From NCBI RefSeq assembly GCF_011745365.1, contig NW_024468913.1, positions 310,001 through 374,000 of the forward strand: DNA of 64,000 bases, given 5' to 3'. Below are positions 21,437-32,490 of the stretch, piece after piece. The notes below the pieces were generated by a model. The model searched no databases, was not told where the DNA came from, and saw nothing but the letters and a program-made list of their open reading frames with translations. A program made the translations under genes and the position numbers. Numbering within the stretch: the first letter of the stretch is position 1; each line of letters begins with the position of its first letter. The stretch comes from Cryphonectria parasitica EP155 (lineage: Eukaryota > Ascomycota > Sordariomycetes > Diaporthales > Cryphonectriaceae).

Positions 21437-23664
21437 ATGACTTCCAAAACGGCTGAGGTTAGCATGGACATCACGCAGTCCAAGGAGGAGGATGTGACCG
21501 CCGACGAGAAGCAGCACGTGGCAGAGCTCGAGGTCGCGCAACAGGCCACTCTCCAGGAGGCCAAGTCCATTCGGCAGACATTTCAGGATGACAAAAAAGT
21601 CTTCGCAGTGGTCGCGGCAGCTCTTGTAATGGAACTCCTTTCCATCTCTCTGACCCTTGATGCTCCCTATTCTATTACTCTGGTGATCTTATCGCTGGCA
21701 TAACCGCTGACAAGGGGCATGTCAACACAGGCCAGCGCGCTCATCCTCGGGACCGATTCTACAGCCGTCACCGCTCTTGTCGGATCACAGTCTTTTTGCT
21801 ATGTCATGGGCAACGGCTACAAGTCTGGTGGAAAATATGCTGTAACTCCCAAGACGGTCTCAATGTAAGTTATCTACCAAACTTCTCATTCCTCTCAATG
21901 CACCCGGCTGGCCCGTCTCACCGCTCACATGTGCTCTTTTACTTAGCTGGAACGCAGTTGCTGCGCCGGCCCAGGTACTTGGCCAGTTCAGCATGGGCCC
22001 CATTGCAGATTACTTCGGCCGACGCACCGTCATTTTCTTCAACCTTGCAGTGATGGTGATCGGCGTCATTGTCGAGTTCGTCGCCACCAACTGGAAAGTG
22101 TTTGCCGTTGCCAGATTCCTGCTTGCTTTCGTTTCCGGTCTTACCCAGGCCACGGCTCCGTTGTACATTGGCGAATTGGCCCCCAGAAATGCCAGAGGGC
22201 TCATGATCTCTCTGTTCCTGTTCATTTGTACGTCTGGTCCCTCTGTTCATTCATGACTTGCAATGGGAGGAAAGACAGCCTCATCCTTTGGAATTATCCG
22301 CTAACCGACCACAGCTTCCATCGGAGACCTCATCTCCGTCGTTCTATGCTACGTGGGAGCGGAAGTCTGGCCAGAAGCCGACAACAAGTGGGCGTACCGG
22401 ATGCCACTTCTCGTCTGTGTCTGTCTTCCAGTCATTGTCCTCGTCGTCCAGGTCTTCCTCCTCTGCGAGTCGCCCGCGTGGCTCATCATGCACGGCAAGA
22501 CGGAAAAGGCAAAGAAGATGATCCTGTTCATGTATCCCAACCGCAGCGAAGAGGACCGCGAGCTCATCTACGCCGAGTATGAGTACACCCTCGGCCAAGA
22601 GGCGGAGAAGAAGGAATTGGTGAGTTCTCATAGTCGTTCACTCCTGTGGGTTTGAAACAGATCGCTGACTTGGAAAATTGCCTTTGTCCTCCTGCAGATG
22701 AAGCAGTCAAGCTTCACCGAGTGCTTCAAGGGAACTGACCTACGCAGGACATTCTGTGCCTTTTTCCCTCCATTGACGGCATCGCTGGCGGGCAACGTCA
22801 TTACTGGGCCCCAAAAGACATATTTGTAAGTAAAAAATCTTAGGTAATTGGAACCTATAGCAAGGGTTGTTCACTGAAATCCATTCTTTCCTCAATTCCA
22901 GTTTCACGTTGGCTGGCCAGTCCAACTCACTTGAGTCGACCTGTATCGCCATCGCTCTCCAGATCTTGGCCATTATGACTGTGTTCTTTTTGAGCGAGTT
23001 CAAGGCAATTGGGCGAAGGAGGCTTCTCCTAACGGGAGAATGTGGTCTGCTGATTTCCATGAGTGCGTATACATCCTATATCATCAGCATTCTTTAGCTA
23101 TTGTCACATATATCTCCCCTCTTGCCCCAAGCAACGACAAGAAATACTTGTACTGACCTCATTTGCTGGAACATAGTTGGCATCGGAGTCTCAGGTCTGG
23201 CTACGAAACTCCCATACACACTGCAGACTGGCCACATCATGCTAGCCTTCCTCTGCATCGGCTCTTACAGTTCTACTCTGGGCCCCAACGCCTGTGGCTG
23301 GATCTACATAGGCGAGTCTGGGTCCATGCGGCTGCGTGCCAAAACTGCCACCATCGGCGCCCTGGGCAACGGCATTCTAGGTGTCACATATAACATCGCC
23401 ATCCCCTACATGCTAGAGACGGACAGGCTGGGCGTCGGGGGCTCTGCTCTTTATTTCGCGGGCTTTGGCGTTATTACGCTGCTGGTCACGTACTTTTTCA
23501 TCCCGGACTATACTGGGCGGTCGTACGCGCAGATCGACGAGCTCTTCAGCAGGAAGATTCCGGCCAGGAAGTTCCGTGGCACTGTCTGTACTGGTAACTA
23601 TGGCCGGGATATCCTGCATCATGAGATTGAGGGGCAGGTTCCGGAGAATGAAAAGTCAGAGTAA
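21437..23664 (+). CDS. MFS sugar-porter family transporter (12 TMS)
   Basis: A proton symporter-type permease for sugars or related polyols. Seven exons (21437-21625, 21731-21864, 21947-22227, 22315-22619, 22698-22825, 22902-23062, 23177-23664) give 561 residues. Sugar-porter marks are DYFGRRTVIFFNL (D-x-x-GRR loop), GLTQATAPLYIGELAPRNAR (PxYxxEx-type motif), CESPAWLIMHGKTEKAK and IGRRRLLLTGE in the second half. The tail is FIPDYTGRSYAQIDELF, as in alpha-glucoside-type permeases, where this motif leads the C-terminal cytosolic domain. TM1 is short compared with relatives but all junctions are in phase. The substrate cannot be fixed; alpha-glucoside or quinate-type are possible. Confidence 0.88.
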
Positions 23665-24190
23665 AGTACGTTGTGAGAAGAGCAGAGAAAGGGAATGCTG
23701 GTCTGGATATGATTAGTCTAGCAACAGGGGAGGAAAGCCATGAGGAGGAGAATACCCCCGAACAGCTCGCGCAGGAGCATTTAATTCGTCTTGATAAATT
23801 GAACATTACCCTTTCCTCATCAAGTGGCTTTTCTCAATGTCAGTTTGAGTGTGACGGTCTTTAAGTAACTGCACTGAATACCAATGTGTGACAAACTGGA
23901 TTGTGAAGTAATCGAAATGACAGAGAAAGTCGAGAGAAGAGTGTGAAGAATCACGAAAAGAGAGGCGCCCTTCCGTAAGAATTACACATGAGGGTGGCAA
24001 GAGGGCAATTGGGTTATGTAGGGACTTTCCAAGACACTTGGTCTCGATTGATTTAACGCTGTTAATTTCGGTCTCGTTGGGAAACCTGTAGTATCCATGC
24101 CTCCTCCTCAACACAGATGGAAAAGGAGAGACAATAGAGAACATCAGGACACGCCCAGCTGACAAGACAGCCAAGAGATCCATTTCTATC
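23665..24190. other. Intergenic between convergent genes, no gene seen
   Basis: It holds the 3' regions of the sugar porter and carboxylesterase genes. Nothing else is supported. Confidence 0.5.
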
Positions 24191-25837
24191 TCACCACACC
24201 TTCTGTATCGCAAAGTAGTCCTTCCAGAACTTTTCACGCTCCTTGCTCTTCGCATTCGGGATCAGCCTCATCTCCTTACCTATCTCCATCACATGGTCAG
24301 GGTCCTCTGCAGCAGTGGGCCATGGCGCAAGCTGTGGTGCACCGTGCCTATTACCACCATCTTTTACACCATTTGGGTTCCCAGTCTTGATAAAATTGGC
24401 CCAGAGCTCGCTGGCCATATCAGCCACGCCCCGATCCACGTCCGTGTAAGGATCCCATGGGGCCGTCCACAGCGAGTCAAAGACATACGGGATCTCAGCA
24501 GCGTGGTACGCACCGGTGCGAGAGCCGTTGAAGAAAACATAGCCCTTGGCCTTGGGCACAGGATAATCAGTGCGGAACCCTCGTCGAGGTGGAGGCGCGT
24601 GCGTCCAGAAGTAGATGAAGATGTCAGATTTGGCGTGCCGGGCCCACAGCTCGTGGTGGAGGTGCGGGCCGACTCGAGAGTTATCGCGGCACGCGGCGTT
24701 CCACTTGTCAAGCGCAGTGGCGGTGGTGCCCTCCCCGTCGTCTCCATACAGCTGGAACCAGCGCTCAGACAGCGGGCCGTACTTGATCCTGGCCACCTCG
24801 TCGAGGTCCTGGTCGTTGAAGTCCGGGTGGGTGTAGTTGCCGCTCTCGTCGGCGTTTTGCCCGTTGAGGAGCGGCACGTCGTTCATGGTGCCCTGGAGAA
24901 GTGTGTCCTCGTAGGTGCGAGGGAACAGCCAGCCGTCGAGACAGGCACGGTAGAAGGGTGGTGGCCCCCACATGGTCGTGTCGTCGCGGTGATTTCCCTC
25001 GAGCAGCTTCTCAAGGCTCATAGCACGCATGTCGGATATGTCCTTGGCGCCCTTCTCGGCGAGGATCATCTCTCCTTCGGACTCAGCCTGGTCTTTTGTG
25101 CGGTACGACGGGGCGAGGCACGAGATCAGAGGATCGCGCGGGTGACGGGTGCCAGACTGGGAAATGACGCCGTGGAAGAGGCCCTTGGACTCTGGGCCGT
25201 AGAGATGGAGGCCGACACAGGCTGAGCCCGCTGACTGGCCGCCGATGGTGACCCTTCCTGGATCTCCACCAAAGGCCTTGATGTTTCTCTGGATCCATTG
25301 GAGACAGGCGATCTGGTCCAGGAGACCATAGTTGCCCGAGGCGTTGTGTCCCGACTCTGCAGACAGGGCAGGATGGGCAAGCCAGCCGAGTATGCCCAGG
25401 CGGTAGTTGAAGGTTATCACGATGACCCCTTTGGCAGCAAGCGATGTCCCGTCAAAATTATTGTCTGTGCCTGCACCCCACAGGAACTTGCCCCCGTAGA
25501 TCCAGACATAGACAGGATACTTGGCCTGGCCCAGATCCTCGGGCTGAGCAGGGGTCCACAGGTTGAGGTTCAGACAGTCCTCGCTCTGCCGCGGCTGGAG
25601 ATGCTCCTCTGTCCAGTACAACGGCCCAGGAGGCAGCTGGGGGGCGATGGGCCCAAACTGGGTGCAGTCCCTTGCGCCTGACCAAGGTTCTGCAGGCTGA
25701 GGAGCGCGCCATCGATTTTCTCCGGCCGTGCTAGCAGCGAAAGGCACGCCGCGGAAGATGGTGACGGAGGGCTTGTGTTCTGATGGGAAGCCTGCAACAA
25801 GGCCTGTCTCGATCGAGACAGGGTCATGTAGAGGCAT
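24191..25837 (-). CDS. Type B carboxylesterase/lipase
   Basis: An alpha/beta-hydrolase that cleaves carboxylic esters. Single exon; with the start at MPLHDPVSIE (25837) it has 548 residues. An in-frame ATG at 25951 exists, but the codons between would spell a His-Thr run from a GT microsatellite, so the later start is preferred. Family marks are FRGVPFAAS, QSEDCLNLNLWTP, VYVWIYGG (oxyanion hole) and the nucleophile elbow GGQSAGSACVG. The acidic member is probably in NADESGNY and the His in AYHAAEIPYVF. No signal peptide is visible from this start, suggesting an intracellular enzyme. It sits between a sugar-porter-type MFS gene and a zinc-cluster regulator. Confidence 0.88.
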   Translation of the reverse strand: MPLHDPVSIETGLVAGFPSEHKPSVTIFRGVPFAASTAGENRWRAPQPAEPWSGARDCTQFGPIAPQLPPGPLYWTEEHLQPRQSEDCLNLNLWTPAQPEDLGQAKYPVYVWIYGGKFLWGAGTDNNFDGTSLAAKGVIVITFNYRLGILGWLAHPALSAESGHNASGNYGLLDQIACLQWIQRNIKAFGGDPGRVTIGGQSAGSACVGLHLYGPESKGLFHGVISQSGTRHPRDPLISCLAPSYRTKDQAESEGEMILAEKGAKDISDMRAMSLEKLLEGNHRDDTTMWGPPPFYRACLDGWLFPRTYEDTLLQGTMNDVPLLNGQNADESGNYTHPDFNDQDLDEVARIKYGPLSERWFQLYGDDGEGTTATALDKWNAACRDNSRVGPHLHHELWARHAKSDIFIYFWTHAPPPRRGFRTDYPVPKAKGYVFFNGSRTGAYHAAEIPYVFDSLWTAPWDPYTDVDRGVADMASELWANFIKTGNPNGVKDGGNRHGAPQLAPWPTAAEDPDHVMEIGKEMRLIPNAKSKEREKFWKDYFAIQKVW

Positions 25838-25839
25838 GT

Positions 25840-25842
<3 letters not shown>

Positions 25843-25899
<57 letters not shown>
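25843..25899. repeat. (GT)n microsatellite, about 57 bases
   Basis: An uninterrupted GT run directly upstream of the carboxylesterase start codon, in its 5' leader. It is open in the gene's own frame as His-Thr codons. Confidence 0.95.
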
Positions 25900-25901
<2 letters not shown>

Positions 25902-26846
25902 CTCGTTGCTTCTTTTCCAATGTAAAAGGAAATAGACTTTGCTGATTCCAAATTGAACCAAGTTACAAGCGTGTTATCACAAAATGATACAAGGCCGTCC
26001 TCAATTAGAATAACTGGTACCTGATATTGATTCAGGATGTGTATTGTAAGTATAAGGCAGGATGTTCATTCCAGTCACCACTATTCGGATGTGCAGCGGA
26101 GGATGTCGCTTATTTTGGGTCACCCCACAGTACCACAGAATATCCATTTCAGTACGGTATGATCATAGTACTATCGGTCCAAAGACGGCCCCACAACCAC
26201 AGTACGTTGAACTAGTAAACTAACCAAGCACCATCTCCACAAGAGTGTGACCTAGATTCCGGAATAGATCTGGGACCCGGTCTGAGGAGATGCCCAGTTC
26301 AAGGCGCTGGACTGCTGCTATCTGCCAGCATCTCAAGACGGAGGGACGATATCTCTTCTCAGACAAGACAATGCTTAGGGAAGCGAGAGGCTCCGGATCT
26401 CCACCAGCATAAATCAGGGCGACAGGCAGCCCCTCTCTGCAAGCAAGGAATGCAAGACACGTGGAAAGAAAAGGTTCGAGCGGGACTTTACATAGTATGC
26501 CGTAGTACAATTGCCACCATGCCCCTCTCCTCTAGCTTTAGAGGGGACGGGGGTCCACGCGGCTCAGTCAAGAGCCTGAATAGAGTTGTACACTGGTCTT
26601 GACGCTCGGATCTCGCCTGAGGGGAAATGCAACAAAGAGTGCCCCCGGGACAAGTCGCTTAAGAAGCAACTCATGGGCCCCCAAACTCTCGGCTGGCATC
26701 TTCCGCAAATCTGTACTGTACACACACTCTCTCTCAACCATCTCGACAAATAGTGTTTCTCTCCTTTCGCTAAAAAAGATCAAGGAAAATACGAGACGAA
26801 CTCAATCGATGAACCACCCTCCTCCGCCCCCCTCCTTCGTGCCACG
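25900..26846. other. Intergenic, about 0.95 kb
   Basis: Divergent promoter region between the carboxylesterase and the zinc-cluster regulator. A 96-codon open stretch on the minus strand (26220-26510) was considered as a possible decayed gene fragment but could not be assigned. Confidence 0.45.
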
Positions 26847-27331
26847 ATGGCTACGGGACACCCACTGTCGAATCCCCACCCGGAAAGCTACAGTACTACC
26901 TTTTCTTCGCCCGTCTCGGCTGCTGGTGGGAGCAGTACCACACTTACGGGCCCGCCAAGCAGCGGACCGTCTGGTCCCGTTTCTGCTACTTCAATATCAA
27001 CCCCTACTCTTGCCCCCCCTCCTCCTCCAGCAGCAGCAGCAGCGGCGCCAGCAGCGGAGCAAAAAGTCAGACGGGTCCGCACAGGCTGTCTCACCTGTCG
27101 TGCAAGGAAGGTCAAGTGCGATGAGGCGCCAGGAGGCTGTAATAATTGCAAGAAGAGGTCGCTAATCTGTGACTTCACCGACATTACTGTTGCCGGCCAT
27201 CCGTACACATCGTCATCCTCCTTGTCATGCGCGTCCACCAACCTCCTGGAGAGCTCATCCGCCGCCGCCGCCGCCGCCACCACTTCCGCCTCTCTCCTCC
27301 CTCCCATTGTAGACCCTAATAATTCTCATAC

Positions 27332-27363
<32 letters not shown>

Positions 27364-27562
27364 GCCAGTCAGCGTGTGAACAATGTCGGAAGGCTCGTAG
27401 CAAGTGCTCGCAGGCCCTGCCCCGCTGTGCCAGGTGCTCGCTGAGGCAGCTCGACTGCGTATATGCCGACGTCAAGACGGGGGATGAAGTGAGGCTCACG
27501 GCCACGGCGAGAAGCCGTATTGACAAGGCCAAGCAGCGCAAGAAGAAAGAGTTGGGAGTGTT

Positions 27563-27601
<39 letters not shown>

Positions 27602-30205
27602 AGGAGTTGATCATAGCAGACAGCCACACCCACACCCACAAGCCCCATCAGTGGTCCTCCTCGAGGGTCCTCCGTTGCCACAAGTCCAAGTACCGGCCCA
27701 GGCCCAGACACAGGCTACGCTGGCTGCTGGGCCTATTGCATCCAGCGGTAAGCATCCCACCAGTCTAAGCAGGTTCTCTCTTCTTCCTATCATAGAAGAT
27801 TTCCGGCCCCATTCGTTCTCTTGTTGACTGTTGACGTCCACTGGTCACTGTTGACTTGTATGGTTCCACTTGCTCACATAATTGAACTTTTTCTCTTTTA
27901 TTATAGAGATACTGTGCTCCGCTGCTGCTATTCATCCTCAGCCTAGACAGCAGGAAGAATCAAATGTGCTGCAGACGCTAGCAACTCCACAGGCGGCGGA
28001 GACTGACGGCCTGCCCGAGAATGTCCTCCCGTACGTCGACGCGTTCTTTACTCACGTTGCATCGTACCAGACCAATGGCTTCGTCCATCGTGGAATTCTC
28101 CGGCGCCAGATCCGAGACGGCAGGGCTTCCGAGACGCTGTTGTTGGCCATTTGTGCCATCTCGGCGCAGTTCATCGACCAGCCAGTAAATTCTGCTGCAG
28201 TAGCCACCTCCAGAGCGCTATCCCCTGCAGGCAACAACAATAATAATAATGATAAGAATAATAGCAGCAGTGGCCAGGCCAGTCGATGGGCAAGGCTAGC
28301 CATGCTGCAGCTGATGACAAGAACGTCGACCATTACCCTCCACCAGGCCATGGCGGCCCTCATTCTTTGCAAGCATGCCGTCTATAGCGGTGACTTCAAC
28401 CGGTCTTTCCTCCTTGCCGCCCTGGCCAACCGCTTTGCGCTCAAGCTCCGCCTCTTCGACGAGGCCAAGTGGACAACGGGCCAAGACAACAACCACGAGA
28501 ACCTGCGGTGGGTCGAGAGAGAGCAGATGAGGAGGGTCATGTTTGCCTGTTATTGCGTAGACAGGGCAACAGCGACAGGGCTGCGTGAGTTGACCTCTTG
28601 TCCGGCCGAGAGCATTAAACTCCAGCTGCCGTGCGAGGACCATTATTTTGAGTACGTACATATTGCTACCCCTCCCATCCCTTCAGGATATAAAGTTGTA
28701 GCTTCTGACTTGAGTGTGTGTGTGTTTGTGTTCGTGTGTGTGTGAGCAGATATGATAACTCCTGTATCACGCCTGTTCCATCTCTGGAGGTTGAGGAGTT
28801 ATCATCTGGTGAGGGCACCTCTGATGCGGTGGGAATCATGGGGCAATATGTATTACTTGCTGGAATACGTTATGTGATATTACGGTAAGACATAATGATT
28901 TCTAGTCCTTGCGTGCTGATATTCTCGTTTTTCTTCTATTTTAAGTTTATTGATAGTCTTTTTCTGTTGTATTCTCCTTTTTTTTGGTTGTATTCTCCCT
29001 CTTGATTGATTCCTTTCTTCTCGCCGTGTCCTCCTCTTAAGACTAGCTTTTCTTCCACAACCCCTCGCCCGCCCAACAACTAGGCACTTTGCGTGCTTCG
29101 AAATGTATTGACGAAGGACTTGTTCTAGCTACATCGAGGGTCTACCAGACCCCGACTCCCTCGCGCCATGGGACCACGCGTCAGACTACATGCTCTGCGT
29201 GCGCAAACTCTCCCGCTGGTCCGCTGACCTCCCGACCCGCCTCCAACTGCGCCGTGAGAACCTCTTTAACCGGCACGACACCCCGCAGCTGGGTCCCATG
29301 GTGATGCTGCACCTCTGGCACGACATGCTCCACTGCGAGTTGTACAGACTCGCGCTGCAGAATCACCCGTCGCCGCGGGTACAAAATATGTTTGTCATGG
29401 CGCCGCAAGACTGGGTCAAGTCCACGCGGGAGCTGTGCGTCTACCATGCCCGCAGCATGGCTAAGACGCTCGCCATGGTCGAGTCCGAGCTGGGCGGCGA
29501 GGGAGGCGGCGTTGGCGGTAGTGGTGGCCTGCGCATCCTTGATCCGAGCCTGGCTACCATGTGTTATGCGTCCATCAAAGTTCAGCTGATGGGCTCGGCG
29601 GTGGGTAGCTCGCCTGGTCTGCCGGATGCGCTGCAGGGCGGCGATCTGTTGGAACAGTGCGAGATTCTTTTCCGGTTCGTGGAGAGGCTGTCGTTGTATT
29701 TCAAGCCTGCGCTTTTTCTTGTAAGTGGTTTTACAAGTGTCTTGACTGTGTTTGGTTGCAAAGGGTGGGTGCAAAAACACTTTCCTCCAGCACATGCTGA
29801 CGACTTTGCATGCAAACAGCTTCATGAGATGAAGAGTACACTGCACAGCAGCGGATTGACTGGAACATGGAGGTAAGGATGCTATTTATGTCGCCGTTCT
29901 ATATGTGATCCTGTTGCTTTATGTTAACCGTGGGTACAACAGTCAATCTTCTATACCTACCAGTGGAACGCAACCCCAGGACCACCCTTTTCTTTCCCGA
30001 TTCCAACAGCTCGACCAGCCATCACCAACAGAGGTGAGTTTTGATAAAAAGAAATTCGTCAGTGACAAGCCTTGCTGACCATCATACCTACCAGGTGGAT
30101 CCTCTGTACCAGAACCCTGGCGGTCTGAATCTGTTTCCCGAGATTCAGTTGAATTATTTCGACCAGTTCGAAATGAACATTCCAGACTGGCTGAGATCCA
30201 GTTGA
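26847..30205 (+). CDS. Transcription factor with two Zn2Cys6 clusters
   Basis: Zn2Cys6 proteins are fungal DNA-binding regulators of metabolic genes. Seven exons (26847-27747, 27907-28651, 28750-28884, 29129-29720, 29820-29872, 29943-30033, 30095-30205) give 875 residues. A first binuclear cluster, C-x2-C-x6-C-x6-C-x2-C-x6-C, is at about residues 80-108 (CLTCRARKVKC...CNNC). A second complete one is at about 178-206 (CEQCRKARSKC...CARC). Most family members have one. A poly-Ala/Ser spacer and a ten-His run (CAT repeat) lie between them. A Lys-rich helix and a poly-Gln run follow the second cluster. The rest is the fungal TF middle-homology region (LPYVDAFFTHVASYQTNGFVH...FACYCVDRATATGL). It may control the neighbouring esterase, MDR and FMO genes; that is inference from position. 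Confidence 0.9.
27331..27362. repeat. (CAT)n repeat coding poly-His in the zinc-cluster regulator
   Basis: A His-codon run between the two zinc clusters. Confidence 0.9.
27563..27598. repeat. (CAG)n repeat coding poly-Gln in the zinc-cluster regulator
   Basis: A Gln-codon run shortly after the second zinc cluster; a possible activation or interaction segment. Confidence 0.9.
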
Positions 30206-31073
30206 ACTAATGTGGCCATTTCGGACAAATATTCCAGACTGGCTTAAGTGAGAGGGAGGCAAGCCCTCTGGTTCACGAAACGATTTGATGATGATGGAAA
30301 ATGAAAGGCTTAAGCCGGGTTGATTTGGGACACGTCTCAAACCAAGGAAATGCTGGGGTCTTCATGTTTTAGGGTCGGTATCGTAGAAGGATTTCATTCT
30401 GGGTTTGGTGGAGTTTTTCTCAATTTACTACCACAAACAACGATATATTGCCGGTCAAGTACTCTATAACAAAGATCCGCAGACAGGATCACAAGACGAC
30501 CGGAAGGACAGGAAGAAGTCTATATGCAGCTCAGGAGTGATAATATATAATTACAATGTTCACCTTTAGTTTTTGAGACTTCGATCTGACTCGAAGGCCC
30601 TTTAGAAAGAATTCTTGGCTGATACTTGCAAAATACGTAAGGGCTCAGTGAATAACATACTCGGAATCTTATCAACTTCATGTCGAGACTGGGCCGACAG
30701 GCTGACTTCGACACCATCACGTATGATATCAGAAGGGTCTTACTTATTCTCTTTGAGAACAACAAAAAGTAGGCAAAGTTTCTGAAATTAATAAAGATAA
30801 CCATGGTTGATGGGGTTTTTCTCAACTCACTTGGTACATGAAAAAAAAAAATGCTTACATAATCTCAAATTACTTACGCAAGATGTCAGCGTCGCTTCCA
30901 GAAGGTCGGTCGTCTCAGGTCTTCTGATCTCCTTGAAACACGACAACGATACCAGAAGATCTTTGACAGTTCAGCTCAACTTCACAACACGAGGCCGGCC
31001 CTTTCAACCTACATTCATGCCATCTCATAAAGGCTCAACCATTCTAGTCAGCTAATAGCTCAACTCATCAGCC
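30206..31073. other. Intergenic, about 0.87 kb, no gene seen
   Basis: It runs from the regulator 3' region to the MDR gene start. A near-repeat of the end of the regulator's last exon (ATTCCAGACTGGCT at 30179-30192 and 30230-30243) lies just past its stop codon. Nothing else is supported. Confidence 0.5.
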
Positions 31074-32330
31074 ATGGCAGACTCAAGCACAACCACCACC
31101 ACCAACCTTCCCAAGACCATGAAAGCATGGATCGTCACCAAGAACGGAGCCCCCAGACAAGCTCTCACCCTCAAGACAGACTACCCTGTCCCAAGCAGCG
31201 TAAAGTCCGGTAACCTGCTCGTCAAGGTCGACTACGCCGCCCTGAACCCAGCCGACCTCAACTTCATGTCCACGCTGCCCAACTGGCTGCCCTTCCGCCG
31301 CAACCCAACCGTCGGGCTGGACTTTGTAGGAAAGGTGGTCCGTGTAGGGTCGGCAGTGTCCACTGCAAAGCTCGGCATCTCGGTCGGGTCGGAGGTCGGT
31401 GGCGCGCTCAACGTTGTGTCTGTCGCCATCGGGCGTGGCAGTCTGGCAGAGTATATCGAGGTTCCGGCGGCCAAGGTGGTTCTGAAGCCGACCAAGATCC
31501 AGCTGAGGGATGCGGCTGGTGCTCTTGGGGTTGCTGGGCAGACGGCGCAAGTTGTGCTCAAGAGCGGTAACGTCAAGCCTGGGGATCGGGTTCTTGTCAA
31601 CGGGGCCAGTGGCGGGGTGGGCTCGGTGCTTGTTCAGGTAGCTAAAGCCAGAGGAGCCACTGTCTACGGTGTCTGCTCTGGTGCGAACGCAGACATGGTT
31701 AGAGGTCTTGGGGCAGATGAGGTAGGTCTGAGGAACGATCGACGTGACTGGTGGATGATAACTCTGACACCAACATGCAGGTCATCGATTACAAGGCTCA
31801 CGACTCCTTGTCCTCGTATCTCGCCCAGCAGTTCAAACCCGATTCGAAACCTCTCCACCTCATATTGGACACTGTCGGCAGTGACGAGCTGTTCCGGAAA
31901 TGCAGCAGCTATCTCGATCGAAAAGGAGCGTTCATCACCATCGTGGGCGGCATCGGGCATGGTACGATCCTGAGAAGCAAGCTTCTGCCCACTATCCTGG
32001 GTGGAACGCCACGGAGGTTTGAAATGCTGTCTCTTTTCCCCGATGGGGCGATTGCGAAGGAGGTCGCTAAGGTAGGTTATGTGTCTTTTCAGCACCAAGT
32101 TTCAACCTTCCAGCGTTCTGACATACAGCAGTGGATCGAAGACGGCGACTTTCATGATTTTCCAGTGGACTCGGAATACCCGATGGAACAGGCGGTCGAG
32201 GTATGATTTCTTTCGTTTCTGCACCCTTCCTTATTTTCTGTTGGTGCTAACCCAAATTTCTTGCCAGGCTTATGAACGAGTTGCAAGTAAGAGGTCCAAA
32301 GGCAAGGTTATAGTCAAGGTGTCTGAATAG
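31074..32330 (+). CDS. MDR-family NAD(P)H quinone-oxidoreductase-like enzyme
   Basis: A medium-chain dehydrogenase/reductase of the zinc-free quinone reductase/enoyl reductase branch, related to RTN4IP1-type proteins. Four exons (31074-31721, 31781-32071, 32129-32200, 32268-32330) give 357 residues, the usual length. The N-terminal GroES-like domain includes VKVDYAALNPADLNFM and NPTVGLDFVGKVVRVGS. The cofactor site is VLVNGASGGVGSVLVQVAKA, followed by GADEVIDY across the first intron. The Cys and His ligands for catalytic zinc are absent. The third exon could start three bases later (32132) without changing frame. It probably reduces a quinone or an alpha,beta-unsaturated carbonyl. It lies beside the zinc-cluster regulator and convergent with the FMO gene. 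Confidence 0.88.
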
Positions 32331-32490
32331 GTCGGACAGAAGCGACAGTCGTAGGCATTCGGATGTCATCTAAATTTAACATCAAAATGAATGTATAGAT
32401 AGGAAGGAATAATCGTAATCTGTCAGCAGTCATGATGAAGGACACACTGATGAGATCTGATGATTTAAAGAATGACCATCCCCTCTCCTT

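Noticed and set aside
24293..25225. Long open frame on the plus strand opposite the first carboxylesterase
   Set aside because: Antisense shadow; the minus frame carries all esterase motifs.
26220..26510. 96-codon minus-strand open stretch between the esterase and the zinc-cluster gene
   Set aside because: It reads somewhat protein-like (QRLELGISSDRVPDLFRNLG) but could not be tied to any family and has no further exons; too weak to call.
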